The translations under genes were made by a program, and so were the position numbers. Below the pieces are notes generated by a model that had not been told where the DNA came from, ran no database searches, and saw only the letters and a program-made list of their open reading frames with translations. Below are positions 33,906 through 44,092 of a stretch of 64,000 nucleotides of DNA, piece by piece; the first letter of the stretch is position 1; every line of letters begins with the position of its first letter. The DNA comes from Sarcomyxa edulis. Taxonomy: Eukaryota > Basidiomycota > Agaricomycetes > Agaricales > Mycenaceae. The stretch spans positions 1,984,001 through 2,048,000 of the forward strand of contig QUOL01000001.1 of assembly GCA_009761415.1 (NCBI GenBank), in the 5' to 3' direction.

Positions 33906-36509
33906 CACCGATGTCGGTGAAGATCGTTTTGGTTTGACGAACGTTGGAACTGTGACAACCTTCCCTGTATTAGGGCAGGTCAAGGTCAGGTCCTGGTTTC
34001 CGGTCGTGTAGTCCTTGGTAACGCATCCCGTTAGTTTAAAGAATGGTCGTCCCATTAGTATTTCGAACGGAGCGTTTTCCACCACATGGACCTTCAGATA
34101 GATTTCGAGTCCTCCAATATTAAATTTAAGGTCCTCGATAAGCCCCGTAGTCGTGTCATGCTGGCTATTGGCCGATTCCATAGTGATTTTATGGTCCGGC
34201 CTCAAGTGTATTCCGAGTTTCTGCCAAAGTCCCTTGTTCATGGCAATTATTTCCGACCCTCCGTCCAACACACATTCGACCTTTTCATCCTCGATAGTCG
34301 GGTAGATTACTCTGAGTTTTTCAATGGATGAGCCCGTGAGGAGAATTTCTTCATCCGGTCCGTTCGGATTTTCGTACCGAAGGATATAACTGGAGTCCGG
34401 TTCATCGATGTTGTCCGGATTAATCGACTCGAGTCGTCCAACCGTCGGAATCCTTTTAGTAGACACCAGTTCCTTGTACTGTTTTCTGACATCTAGGCTA
34501 AGCGAAAGTAATTCTCTTTGTGAGATGGATATTTGAGTATCAAGTGATCGGTTCAAGACCCTTTTTGCCAACTCCGGATCTTCTATCGGCGTTGAGAATT
34601 TATACTGCGGACCAGTTTGTACCTGCTTCCTTCCTTCGGTCGCATCCTTTTCGAATTCTACCGTTTTCTTTTTTGGAGGAACTTGGCTGACCGGATCGTC
34701 AGGAAGCGGCTGAGGTCGTCCGGGGGGTCCTTTCCTTCGCATAGCAGGTACAGGTTTCTCCGTAGGTTCCAGCGGTTTGCCATTACGGGTTTTTCTTGCT
34801 TGTTCGTTTGCTAGGACTTCTCCGATGTCTTCTTCTTCTTCCTCGATCTCCTCGATCCTTGATTCTTTGTAGTACGAACTAGAAGTTTCTCCGGACGATG
34901 CGAACCACATGGTAGAGGCATGGGGAGGTGCATCGCGTACAAAGTTGACGCCATTTATAATTGACCCCGGATACATTTCATGGTACCTGTTGATTCTGGC
35001 AGCCAAGTTGATTCCTTCTATATTTGAAGGAACCCATGCTCCGTTCGGAAGTACGACTTTTCCGTTCATGTTTCGCATGCATTTCCCATCTCTGATAAAT
35101 TCGGCGACCTTCGGGCAATCTCGAATGAAGTGAGACGTGTCCGAACAGAACGCACAAACCGAGCCGTTTCCTGGACCGTTTTGAGTTCTTCGGACAGGGG
35201 ATCGATCGAGGAATGGGTTAGGTGCCCTTCCCTGCGCCGGGACATAGCCTTGGTAACGGTTATTGTACGACATGGCCTGGTTTGCCCCCATGTTTGATAA
35301 CGTGGCTGCCAACGTACTCATGCTTGCTGCCAACTCCCTATTAAGCGCCTTTATTTCCCTCGACATTTCGTCTATTTCTTGTTTAACTACCGGATCCATT
35401 CCAGTCGTCTGTGTTCCGCTGTAAAGAACCTGTCCTCCTAGGATATGTTGGCCTTCCTTGTAGAGGTCATCGATCATATATGGTTCGTCGAGTTCCTGGT
35501 CGGGCTTCTTGATTTTTAGTCGGGCCATTAGCTGGACCAGGAACTGCGGGTGGAGTCCTTTTACGTAGAGGCGATTCTCTTCTTTCGCAGAGATCTTGTT
35601 TTGGTCTTTGAGATGATGCGATATCCTGGTGAAAGATCGATGGTATTTTCCAAAGTCCGATTTGGTGTTAATCGGTATTGCTGCTTCTTTTGCAAGCAAG
35701 ACCTCTAGATCATTGAGCGTATATTTCTTTTTCTCGTCTGATCCGGGATAAAGCTTCCGGACTTCGGATTTGAAGGCGTCCCAGTCTTTTGCGGTAACCA
35801 CCTTCCAAAGCGATTCGTCTTCCGCCCCAAGGTAGTACCTAGCCATGTCGATTTTCTCTTTATCCGACGCTTTCCCAGCCGCCGTGCATACTTGGTCTAT
35901 GTCTTCGAAATACCTTGTAACAGATTCGTCGAGACCATCAAATTTTGGAGCGTCCCTGCTGGTCCGGGTGGGCGGTGGTCTTGACGTCATTGTTGGAAGG
36001 TTTTTCTGTATTCGGGGTTGGGATATTCGAGGGGTTATGCGATTCGATGGTAACGGTATCTGAGACGGAGGAGGCGGCTGAGTCTGCGTTTGGTCTTGTG
36101 TTGAAGTTTGGCGGGAAGGGATGGATAGGATTCGAGACTCCAATTGGAGGTGAGATAAGGGTTCAGCTGGTAAACTGTTTGACGGTTCGTTTCCCTGGGC
36201 TAGGCTAACCGAGTCTTCCGAGGGCGTAAGGGAGGCCTCTGTTGAAATAGTGTCTGATTCAACGGAACGCGGGAGCAATTCTTCGTCTGAGGTATCTATG
36301 TTGGAAGGAGGTGTTTGGGATGGCAACCAATCAAGATTTATTGATGGTACGTCCGATAACGGTGACGATTCGGGCGGAGTCGTTTCTTCGGAAAGGTCGC
36401 TTTGTGGATATTTGACGGATAAATGTGGTATACGGGAAGTTTGAGAGAAAGCTTGAAGCTCTGCTTCAGCTAAACGAGTTTGGGCTCGGGTAACTCGTCT
36501 AGTAGACAC
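33876..36509 (-). CDS. Nested element gag-protease polyprotein
   Basis: The 877-residue frame starts at ATG 36509, just inside the 5' LTR (MSTRRVTRAQTRLAEAELQA). A Ser/Thr/Pro-rich N-terminus precedes a gag capsid-like region (SRDAPKFDGLDESVTRYFED, ARYYLGAEDESLWKVV, about residues 185-330). A coiled stretch EIDEMSREIKALNRELAASM follows. A CCHC zinc knuckle CAFCSDTSHFIRDC is near residue 455. A C-terminal retropepsin-like fold has CVLDGGSEIIAM with DGG at the active-site position instead of DSG or DTG, and an NAPFEILMGRPFF flap-like end. It stops at 33876-33878 and would be linked to pol by -1 frameshifting. The frame is intact. Confidence 0.9.
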   Translation of the reverse strand: MSTRRVTRAQTRLAEAELQAFSQTSRIPHLSVKYPQSDLSEETTPPESSPLSDVPSINLDWLPSQTPPSNIDTSDEELLPRSVESDTISTEASLTPSEDSVSLAQGNEPSNSLPAEPLSHLQLESRILSIPSRQTSTQDQTQTQPPPPSQIPLPSNRITPRISQPRIQKNLPTMTSRPPPTRTSRDAPKFDGLDESVTRYFEDIDQVCTAAGKASDKEKIDMARYYLGAEDESLWKVVTAKDWDAFKSEVRKLYPGSDEKKKYTLNDLEVLLAKEAAIPINTKSDFGKYHRSFTRISHHLKDQNKISAKEENRLYVKGLHPQFLVQLMARLKIKKPDQELDEPYMIDDLYKEGQHILGGQVLYSGTQTTGMDPVVKQEIDEMSREIKALNRELAASMSTLAATLSNMGANQAMSYNNRYQGYVPAQGRAPNPFLDRSPVRRTQNGPGNGSVCAFCSDTSHFIRDCPKVAEFIRDGKCMRNMNGKVVLPNGAWVPSNIEGINLAARINRYHEMYPGSIINGVNFVRDAPPHASTMWFASSGETSSSYYKESRIEEIEEEEEDIGEVLANEQARKTRNGKPLEPTEKPVPAMRRKGPPGRPQPLPDDPVSQVPPKKKTVEFEKDATEGRKQVQTGPQYKFSTPIEDPELAKRVLNRSLDTQISISQRELLSLSLDVRKQYKELVSTKRIPTVGRLESINPDNIDEPDSSYILRYENPNGPDEEILLTGSSIEKLRVIYPTIEDEKVECVLDGGSEIIAMNKGLWQKLGIHLRPDHKITMESANSQHDTTTGLIEDLKFNIGGLEIYLKVHVVENAPFEILMGRPFFKLTGCVTKDYTTGNQDLTLTCPNTGKVVTVPTFVKPKRSSPTSVGFRPVGGRQ
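33900..33906 (-). promoter_or_regulatory. Candidate -1 ribosomal frameshift site GGGTTTT
   Basis: In the gag frame it reads G GGT TTT, the X-XXY-YYZ pattern of -1 slippery sites, 21 nt before the gag stop. Pol is in the -1 frame here. The downstream CGCCCGGTCGGAGGCCG is GC-rich and could fold. Confidence 0.65.
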
Positions 36510-36518
36510 CTTTTAAAT

Positions 36519-36537
36519 CCCCTCGCGGTGGGCTCCA
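36519..36537 (-). promoter_or_regulatory. tRNA primer-binding site of nested element
   Basis: TGGAGCCCACCGCGAGGGG on the minus strand begins two bases inside the 5' LTR. TGG pairs with the CCA end of a tRNA. I cannot name the tRNA without a search. Confidence 0.75.
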
Positions 36538-36539
36538 GT

Positions 36540-38287
36540 TGTGATGAGGACTGCGACGCTAGGAGTAGATGTGCTAGACTCCTAACTATAGTTCGCCTCT
36601 AGGGGGTAAGGTGACGTTTTCTCGGAGGGGATTTTACGTAGCGAGAAATCCTAATGCCCAGTGACTTGTGTTTGGATAATGTGTTCGTGAAACGGTGGTG
36701 AGGTGGGTATGAGATGATGAGGTGTAAGGTAAGCTTCGGACTTGTAGGATCGTTCTCGGTAGGCCGTTTAGAGGCTTCGGACAGCTATAGGTTCGTTCTT
36801 GGAAAACCTACGAAGGCCTCGGACAGCTATCGGAGAGCTGATCGATGCTTCGGACGGCTTATAAAACGTCTTCGGAAAGCTATCGAGGGCTTCGGACAGC
36901 TATAAGTTCGATTTTGGAGAACCTACGAGGGCCTCGGACAGCTTTTGGTGAGCTGACCGATGCTTTGTATAGCTATAAAATGTCTCCGGAGAGCTATCGA
37001 AGGTTTCGGACAGCTCTGGACTGATTTCGGAGAGCTTCGAGGGTTTCGGACAGCTCTGGACTGATTTCGGAGAGCTTCCTTTGTTCCGGGAGTGGTACTG
37101 CCGACTGAACCAAGTCCTTTTTCTCTTGTTTTGACCGACTCCTGTAATCGTTCCTTGTCTCGGTTTCAGAAGTATGAGAAAGAGATAGAATTCCTATAGA
37201 GAGTAACTGGGTAGTTGGTCGATTCGGGTATGTTCCTCTGGTTCTCGTCCACACTGGTTCTATCTACCGTTCTCCATGTCTTATCCTACTTTATATATGA
37301 ATTCCTTCCCTGTCCTTGCCTAATTCTTCACCCCGAGTGCCATCCCAAGGTCCCCAAGATCTCCAATGATGAAACAGATCCGGTATTGGTTTTGATGTGT
37401 CCGAACCTCGCTCAGTGTGAAAGGTTAGGGCCCGAGGTGTTCTCTGAAAGCGTTGCAAGGTGAATTTGTGAAGGGATGAAACATGTCCGAGTGAGCAGGA
37501 TGATGGGGAGCTTCCGATAGATTTTTCCAAGATGCGACGGCCAAAGTTGTCCGAGAAGAGTGAATTTGATGTGGGTTGCTAGGCGGAGACCTGTAGTGTC
37601 TTTGTTAGCGGGCGATACCTCGCTTACAAGTGCTGTGTCATGTGATAAACACAGAGGGAAGAATATTCCGTAGCACCACTTGGTCAGGGTGGACGGAGGT
37701 CTTAATGAGGCGTCCAGATGCATGGAAAGGTGTGAATTGAGATCGCAATGTAAGGGGAATATGTCCGATTTGATAGGAAGAACAGCTCAGGGCAGCAAGC
37801 ATCACGTTGGCGGTATGTCGACTGGTGGCAATGTTTTGTCGGTGAAGTATCTCTCGATGAGGTCTTCTAGAGGTGAAAGGGAACCTGCTGAAACGATTTG
37901 GGATCTGTCCGAAGGATCTAGGGGGCTGCGGAGAGGTGATCGAGTACATTGGGCCTTCGGTCAGGTGAAACAACGATAGGGAATTGGGTTCTGGCGGTAG
38001 ATTTCCTTCGGAGAAGTTGTTCGTGTGTGATTTCAAGTATTCCGAAACGTTCTGAGACGTGACCGAAGGCGGGTTAGCGTTTGGTGAGTGGATGAAGAGG
38101 CCGCTTTCGGGGAGAAACCGTCAAGTAGCGGGTACTTGGTGTCTTTCAGTGTCCGGTCATTCGAAAAGTAAGTCGTTTGTGGTGATGCCACCAGTATCTC
38201 TGTAGTTAGCTATGTCTGAGGAGTCGCATAAGAGTAGGTTGTTGTATAGTTGTCGATTCCTTGGCTGGGGATGCTGGCATCCTCACA
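36540..38287 (-). repeat. 5' LTR of nested element (1,748 bp)
   Basis: Identical by eye to 20806-22553, including the TATATAAA box (37290-37297, minus strand) and the TCGGACAGCT array (about 36779-37079). The element's transcript would start downstream of that box and run through the array into gag. Confidence 0.95.
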
Positions 38288-38291
38288 ACGC
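38288..38291. repeat. Right target-site duplication ACGC of nested element
   Basis: ACGC follows the right long LTR and equals 20802-20805. Taking out the element and one ACGC leaves the outer gag-pol frame open. Confidence 0.85.
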
Positions 38292-41200
38292 GACGCTTCG
38301 ATATTGTTAATCTAGATAGCTACGACATCATTCTGGAAACCCCGTTTATGTTCCAACACAAGGTCTTGATGGGTTTGAACCCGTCTCAGGTTGCGATTGG
38401 CAGTTCCGTATCTTTGCCAATTCAGGGAGATCAGGCGGTCGTACTGGAATCTCGGGCGGCTGAATTATTGGACGAGCAATTGGATAAACTGCGGGAGGAA
38501 CTACATGTCTACGCGTTGCCAATATGTAAAAATGCAATCGATACACCACTTCCTCCATTTCGCGCGATTAACCACGAGATTCCGCTGATTGATGAGAACA
38601 AGGTTTACGGTTGGCGGCCGTCCAAGTGTCCTGACCCTCTGAAACCACTATGGCGCGAGAAACGCGAAGCTTATCGTAAGACGGGCCGCTGGGTATTTCA
38701 AAGTGGCACAAATGCGATGCCAATGCTTATGCTCAAGAAACCTGATACCGGAGATGGGGTCCTGCGACTGCGTACAGTCATTGACTGTCGTGAACGGAAT
38801 GCAAATACAAGGAAGATGGCTTCGCCGCTACCCGATATTGATGCAATTCTCCGCAATGTTGCAGCGCATGTATACCGGTCCATTCTGGATGGCAAAGATG
38901 CTTACGAGCAGATTCGTACTATCACCGAACATGTTCCAAGGTCCTTGTTCAATACACCAGATGGTACAATGGCTAGTCTTGTTATGCAGCTCGGTGATTG
39001 TAATGGAGGTGCAACATATCAGGCTCTTATGAACCATATCTTCGCATCGTATATTGGAGTCTTCATGGATGTCTATCTAGACGACATTGTCATCTATTCG
39101 GACACCGCGGAGGATCACGTACGCCATGTGAAAATGGTGATTGACACGCTGCGCGAGCAGAAATTCTTTCTCAGTGAACATAAAATTCATTTCTTTGTCC
39201 GAGATCTAAAACTACTGGGACATATCATTGATGATCAGGGCATTAGAATGGATCCGGATAAGGTAGATAAGGTTGCGAATTGGAAAACGCCCACGAACAA
39301 AGCTCTTGTGTTGGCATTCAATGGTGCGGTGGGGTTTCTTGCCCCTGATTGCAAGGGTATACGGCTTCCCATGGGGGTCTTGGCCAAGGTATCCGGACCG
39401 GCATCTCCGTGGCGATGGGGTCCCACTGAGCAACGTGCGTTCGAAGAGATCAAGTTGCTGGTACAGGAATGGCGGGATCATCATCGAGGATCCTTGGATT
39501 ATGCTATCGGGGCACCACCAATTAACCTCAATTGTGATGCATGCATGACAGGTGCTAGTGGTGTTGTCAGCCAGGGGCAGGATCTTCATACTGCGAAGGT
39601 GGTTTCATTTTGGTCTGGTAAATTCAATGCGGCTCAACAAAATTATCCTGTACATGAACAGGAATTGCTAGCCATTGTGGAGTCATTGAAGAGGTTTCGC
39701 AATCTGCTACATGGGGCGAGATTTCGGGTCTTTACGGATCATAAGGCTCTTGAGTTTATTCAGACACAGAAGAATCTGTCGCCGCGACAGGCACGATGGC
39801 TGGAGTTCTTAAGTGAATTTGACTTCGAAGTAATCTATATTCCAGGAGAGACAAATGTGCTTGCGGATGCGCTGTCACGTGTCTATAGCTCAGAGCCTGT
39901 TGGGACGGTGCGCAGCCACTCCGAATACGTGGCAGCTGAGAATGATGAGACTCGTACTAGAATAGCATTTGCAGGACTGAATGCAGTGTCTTCCCCACTC
40001 CTAACTGGGATACCCGTACATGCTAATGCGGCTAGTATGGGGGTCAAGTTAGTGGATGATAGAGTTCAGGTCCTAGAACCGGTGTCAGATCTTGTAGATG
40101 GATCCCCAGTTCAGAAGAAGACGAGGATACGGCGTGTGATCTTGCACGTGCGGGATCCCAATGAGGCAGTTCAACAATCAGAGAAAGTGACGGCTGTCAC
40201 ACAGAATCTGGAATCACCACAATTGAGAGATAGTTCGACGAACCATCCCGAGGAGACCGACTCGGACATTACCCAGGTACAGAGCCCTGAGGAAGAACTC
40301 TTGTCAGAGTCATCTCCTAGATTAACGGAGATAATTTCGGAGGGACAGCCTGGAATTGAATTACCTGTGTGTCTTAAGGACAGATACTCGGAGGATAAAT
40401 TCTTTAAAGAGGTCCTAGCAAAACCGCGAGACTTCAAGAATTTTGAAATCACCGAGGGTTTGATATACCTTAAGGACAGCGAGCGCCGGATACTGTGTAT
40501 CCCTGAAATGAAGATTGGTGACAGATCAGTTCGGGAGATCATAATATCTCATGCGCACTCAATTCTTGCTCACCTTGGACCTAGAAAGACAATTTATTAT
40601 CTCAAGGACAATGTGTGGTGGAAGGATATGGTGGCGGATGTAAAGGAGTTCTGCCAGTCATGCTCTGTGTGTCGTACTGGCAAATCTGGGACACAGAAGC
40701 CTTACGGTTTGCTGAACTCACTTGCAGTACCTTCGAGGCCATGGGAATCTATTGGGATTGATTTTGTGGGACCTCTTCCTGAGTCACGGAATCTGAATGG
40801 AGTCTTTGACATGCTTTTGGTGGCTATAGATCACCTAACTGGGATGGTGCATCTGGCTCCTACTAAGCAGACTTATCGGGCTAGAGACATCGCGGAGGTA
40901 ATCTTCGATCGGGTGTATAAACATCATGGCCTACCTGTGATGATAGTCAGTGACCGGGATTCTCTGTTCACCAGCATATTTTGGGATCGACTGCATGCAT
41001 TGATCGGGACTGAACTACGGATGTCTTCATCTTTTCATCCTCAGACTGACGGGTCTACGGAACGGGCTAATAGAACAGTGACACAGATGCTGAGGCAGTG
41101 TATTTCACCGAACCAGAGAGATTGGGTGTCAAAACTGCCAGCAATAGAGTTTGCTATAAACTCCGCTAGTTCGGAGACAACAGGATTTTCACCGTTCTTT

Positions 41201-42964
41201 CTGAACTCTGGTCAGATGCCGCGCTCGTTTATTTGGAACACCGAGTCGGAGTATCCCGGAGTTCGAACATTTGCACAGAGAATGAAAGATGCCGTGATGG
41301 CGGCACACGATGCCATTCTTGCCGCGCGGGTCAAGCAAACGAAGATGGCAAATAAGCGTCGTCGACCTGCACCTTTCTCCAAGGGTGACTTGGTCTACTT
41401 GTCCACTCATAATCTGTCAATTCCAAAGGGTCGGGCACGAAAACTGGTTCCCAAGTTTATAGGGCCTTACCGCATTCTTGAGGATTTCGGAAACAACTCA
41501 TTTCGGTTGGACCTGCCTTCTGACCTGAAGCAGCGCGGGATTTTTCCCTCCTTTCACGCATCCTTGCTTCGCATTCATGTCCCTAATGATGACCGGAGAT
41601 TTCCTGGTCGAGAACTGCCACAGGTTACGGGATTGGGCAAAACCTCAGAGTGGGCTGTGGATAAAATCACAAAACACCAAGGTTCTGGAAAGAATTCCAT
41701 GTTCTTTGTGGTCTGGAAATCTGGAGATGGTACGTGGATGCCTTACCATGAGGTCTCACATTTGGAGGCACTAACCGGGTATTTCGAGGCAATTGGAGTT
41801 CGCTCAATTTCACAGCTTCCAAAGAAGTTGGTCTCAGATCCTGACCTGGGTAATTCACATCTGGGATCGGGCGATGGTCATGCAGTAGCAGAGAGTCTTG
41901 GGACCGGGGTGTATGCCGGTGCTATTGGATTTGCACAGACAGCGAATGTATTTGAGTTTCTACCTGCAACGCGACTATTAGAGGAGTTGCGAGGTATGGT
42001 GATCCTTAGTCCACTTTCTCCATCTTGCGACCCAATTTTCACGAACTCACTCATGTCCACTTTCTCCGCCGAAGACCTCGACAGGTACAAGGCCTTCGCT
42101 GCTCGTATAGGCTCGCAGGGATTCAATCCCTTGCTCGAGACTGCACCCGTAGGCTATGACGACTTCTGCGTCGCACACCAGCACGACAATCTCCGTCTCC
42201 CATTCACTCCTGGGCTGAGCCTCACAACCGTGTACATCGCGGGCTTACCCACTAGTGTTCTCGCACCTGGTGGCGTGACGGCGTACAATGCCTCTCGTAA
42301 CACTCAACCTCGTTTCGGCAACCGTTCGACGAACTTCGCCGCTCCGAATCCACAGGCTGCTCCTGTGGATAATACGAAGGAACGCATTCTTGCTATTTTT
42401 TTGAAGCGGGAGGAGGCTGAAACAGCTCAAAGTGCGTCACAAGTGTCTATTGATGAGGGTTTCGACTTTACTGATACACTACTGGATGATTCAGTGGTCG
42501 CTCGAACTAGACGCGAGGACGCCGAAGCAACTTTGCTGGCGCGTCAAGCCTCAGCATCGAGCGCGCGGCTTCAACCTCCTTTCCGGGGTGCCCGTGGCGG
42601 TTACAGGGGACGTGGAGCTCGTGCCAGGCACGTTGCTGTGCGAGCTGATCTTCCGCCTCCATACCTTCCTCGTCGCACACGAAACCGTACTACTACGTCA
42701 GTTGCGGGTGGTACTTCCAATGGTACAACAACACCTACCACAGTTAACACCGTAATCGACCTCACCTCGGGCATTTTCGCGACACCGGCTCCTTTGACTC
42801 CACCTCCCACTCCTCCTCCCATGCACAATCCTTCGATTCGCATCGAGACCGCTGCCGCAACTTCGTCGTCTGCCGTTCCATTGACACAGAACAGTGATCA
42901 GGATGCAGACATGCCTGACGCGAACGCTTCCCCTGCCGTCGAAGTTCCAATTGTAGTTGGCTGA
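38292..42964 (+). CDS. Outer element pol part of gag-pol (3' fragment): RT, RNase H, integrase, chromodomain, extra tail
   Basis: This is the continuation of 17169-20805; the joint frame would encode about 2,769 residues. It begins with the end of the protease (NLDSYDIILETPFMF). Reverse transcriptase: TVIDCRERNANT, LDGKDAYEQIR and catalytic VYLDDIVIYSD (about 39070-39100). RNase H: NCDACMTGASGVV, HEQELLAIVESL and FTDHKALEF. Integrase: HHCC zinc binding (HAHSILAHLG, CQSCSVCR) and the D,D,E triad in IGIDFVGPLP, VSDRDSLFTS and TDGSTERANR. A chromodomain-like block EWAVDKITKHQGSGKNSMFF lies at about 41650-41800. An unusual tail of about 370 residues follows, with a PPFRGARGGYRGRGARARH motif near 42580. 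Translation would now lack its natural start. Confidence 0.92.
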
Positions 42965-42980
42965 AGGGTGGTCTTGTTCG

Positions 42981-42998
42981 AAAGACCAGGAGGGCGTA
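42981..42998 (+). promoter_or_regulatory. Polypurine tract of outer element
   Basis: AAAGACCAGGAGGGCGTA directly precedes the 3' LTR (TGTAACGG). It is purine-rich with interruptions, as usual for this primer. Confidence 0.65.
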
Positions 42999-43306
42999 TG
43001 TAACGGAATGACCGCTGCGGCCGTTCAGTTACTCGCGCAGTTTCTTCACGAGGCTCCTGCGCAGGCTACGCAGTTCCTCGTCATCGTATAGCGCAGCTGG
43101 ATGCCATACGATACCTTATTCACATGTTTCTTAGTAGTTAGTATATATAGGCGTACTGTACTTGTAGTTTCTTTAGGTTTTCTTAAGCTACGAATAAGAG
43201 TCTTTTCGCCAGTTCTTTACTGCTTGAAGTCTCGTACCGACACTTAAAACGAATCTCTACGGTGTGGCCAAATCTTTCATTCCTCGCGACTGACTGATTC
43301 GTCACA
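42999..43306 (+). repeat. 3' LTR of outer element (308 bp)
   Basis: Identical by eye to 16777-17084. Its end supplies new codons and a stop to the host gene at 43277-43814 on the opposite strand. Confidence 0.94.
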
Positions 43307-43814
43307 CCTGGCAGGGCACCCCATTTTAACTTGTAAATTATCAAATAAAACACTGTGAGCACTTGTAAACGTTCCAAGAATGAACGGCATGAGGACAAAG
43401 AATCCCTGGTCAAAGTCGCGTCGAATGATGTTTTTGACGATGAACATGAGGTAGGATACATACTTCTATTGAGGCGTCCTCCGTGATTTCAAGTCCCTCT
43501 TCGACTTCTTGAGCCTTCCACGTAGTCTTCAACGTGGTCCCTGCTCCTGCTGAGACTTCGACGTCGGCACCATGGTCCCCAAAGTAAAATTTGGCTTTGT
43601 ATGATATGTGAGTGTCGAAACAACCCAGGATGGCAAGTTTGTCTGTAATGATGTATGTCGCGGGATCGGAGGGGTCGACGGTTGCAGAAACGACGATGGG
43701 ACTTAGAGTCGCCAAAGTATGAGGGTCATGCAGTACTTTGAGCGCAGTTTCGCGGGAGCATTGAACGATCCTACTTGTTTTAAGGGAACGACGAACAGTC
43801 AGAAAGGAAGGCAT
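43277..43814 (-). CDS. DUF7053-like protein with transposon-derived C-terminus
   Basis: Exon 1 (43464-43814) starts MPSFLTVRRSLKTSRIVQCS and encodes a START/polyketide-cyclase-like lipid-binding pattern (ALKVLHDPHTLATLSPIV, GCFDTHISYKAKFYFGD). A GTATGT...GACCAG intron (43406-43463) leads to GFFVLMPFILGTFTSAHSVL ending MGCPAR. The original stop was the TGA now at 16777 relative to the other flank: before insertion AGG was followed by TGA from the left flank. With the element in place, AGG runs into the LTR and adds CDESVSREE before a TGA at 43277-43279. The assignment to DUF7053 is from memory of the family's shape and is moderate. The protein's role is unknown. Confidence 0.68.
43307..43311. 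repeat. Right target-site duplication CCTGG
   Basis: Matches 16772-16776. Confidence 0.93.
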
Positions 43815-44092
43815 CCTGCCGTGACTGAGTCTGGGGTGGAGGCGAGCTACACCCTGAGGCTGAAGCCTGAGACGACAGTGGAACGTAACGTGCTTCGGGA
43901 CATGTATTTCAGTTTTACAAAGGGCGTCGTTCTGTCAGTATTTCCAACTTTGGTCTCCGTAGTATACATTGGTACAAGTCAAAAGACGTGAAAAGCGAAA
44001 AGCGAATTGTCTAAAATGAACAGACAGGTATAAGTAGATCAGGCCACATTGCCAACGGGTACACTCCAGTTCACGACGTGATGGATCCTGTC

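Larger units (their letters stand above)
20806..38287 (-). mobile_element. Nested 17.5-kb LTR retrotransposon with antisense gene cargo
   Basis: Two 1,748-bp direct repeats bound it, each starting TGTGATGAGG and ending CATCCTCACA, with TGTGA/TCACA inverted ends. They look identical by eye. Gag-protease (36509 to 33876) and pol (33831 to 30127) are on the minus strand, so the right LTR is the 5' LTR. A TGG-type primer site lies at 36519-36537 and a purine tract at 22554-22573. Between pol and the 3' LTR is 7.5 kb with genes on the opposite strand. It is inserted in the protease region of the outer element. The length is unusual for a fungal Ty3/gypsy element, owing to the long LTRs and the cargo. 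Confidence 0.95.
16777..43306 (+). mobile_element. Outer Ty3/gypsy chromodomain LTR retrotransposon, interrupted by a nested element
   Basis: The 308-bp repeats at both ends begin TGTAACGG and end TTCGTCACA and look identical by eye. Five-base duplications CCTGG flank the element. Without the nested insertion (20806-38287 plus one 4-bp duplication) it would be about 9.0 kb. One long gag-pol frame runs gag, zinc knuckle, protease, reverse transcriptase, RNase H, integrase and chromodomain, the chromovirus order. Both ends of the frame are intact and in register across the nested insertion. LTR identity suggests recent insertion. The reading strand is plus. It entered at the stop codon of the DUF7053-like gene, whose remains lie at 43277-43814. 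Confidence 0.95.

Noticed and set aside
38261..38287. Apparent start of the outer pol frame inside the right long LTR
   Set aside because: The frame is open by chance through the LTR end. The real pol sequence begins after the ACGC duplication and continues the interrupted 5' fragment.
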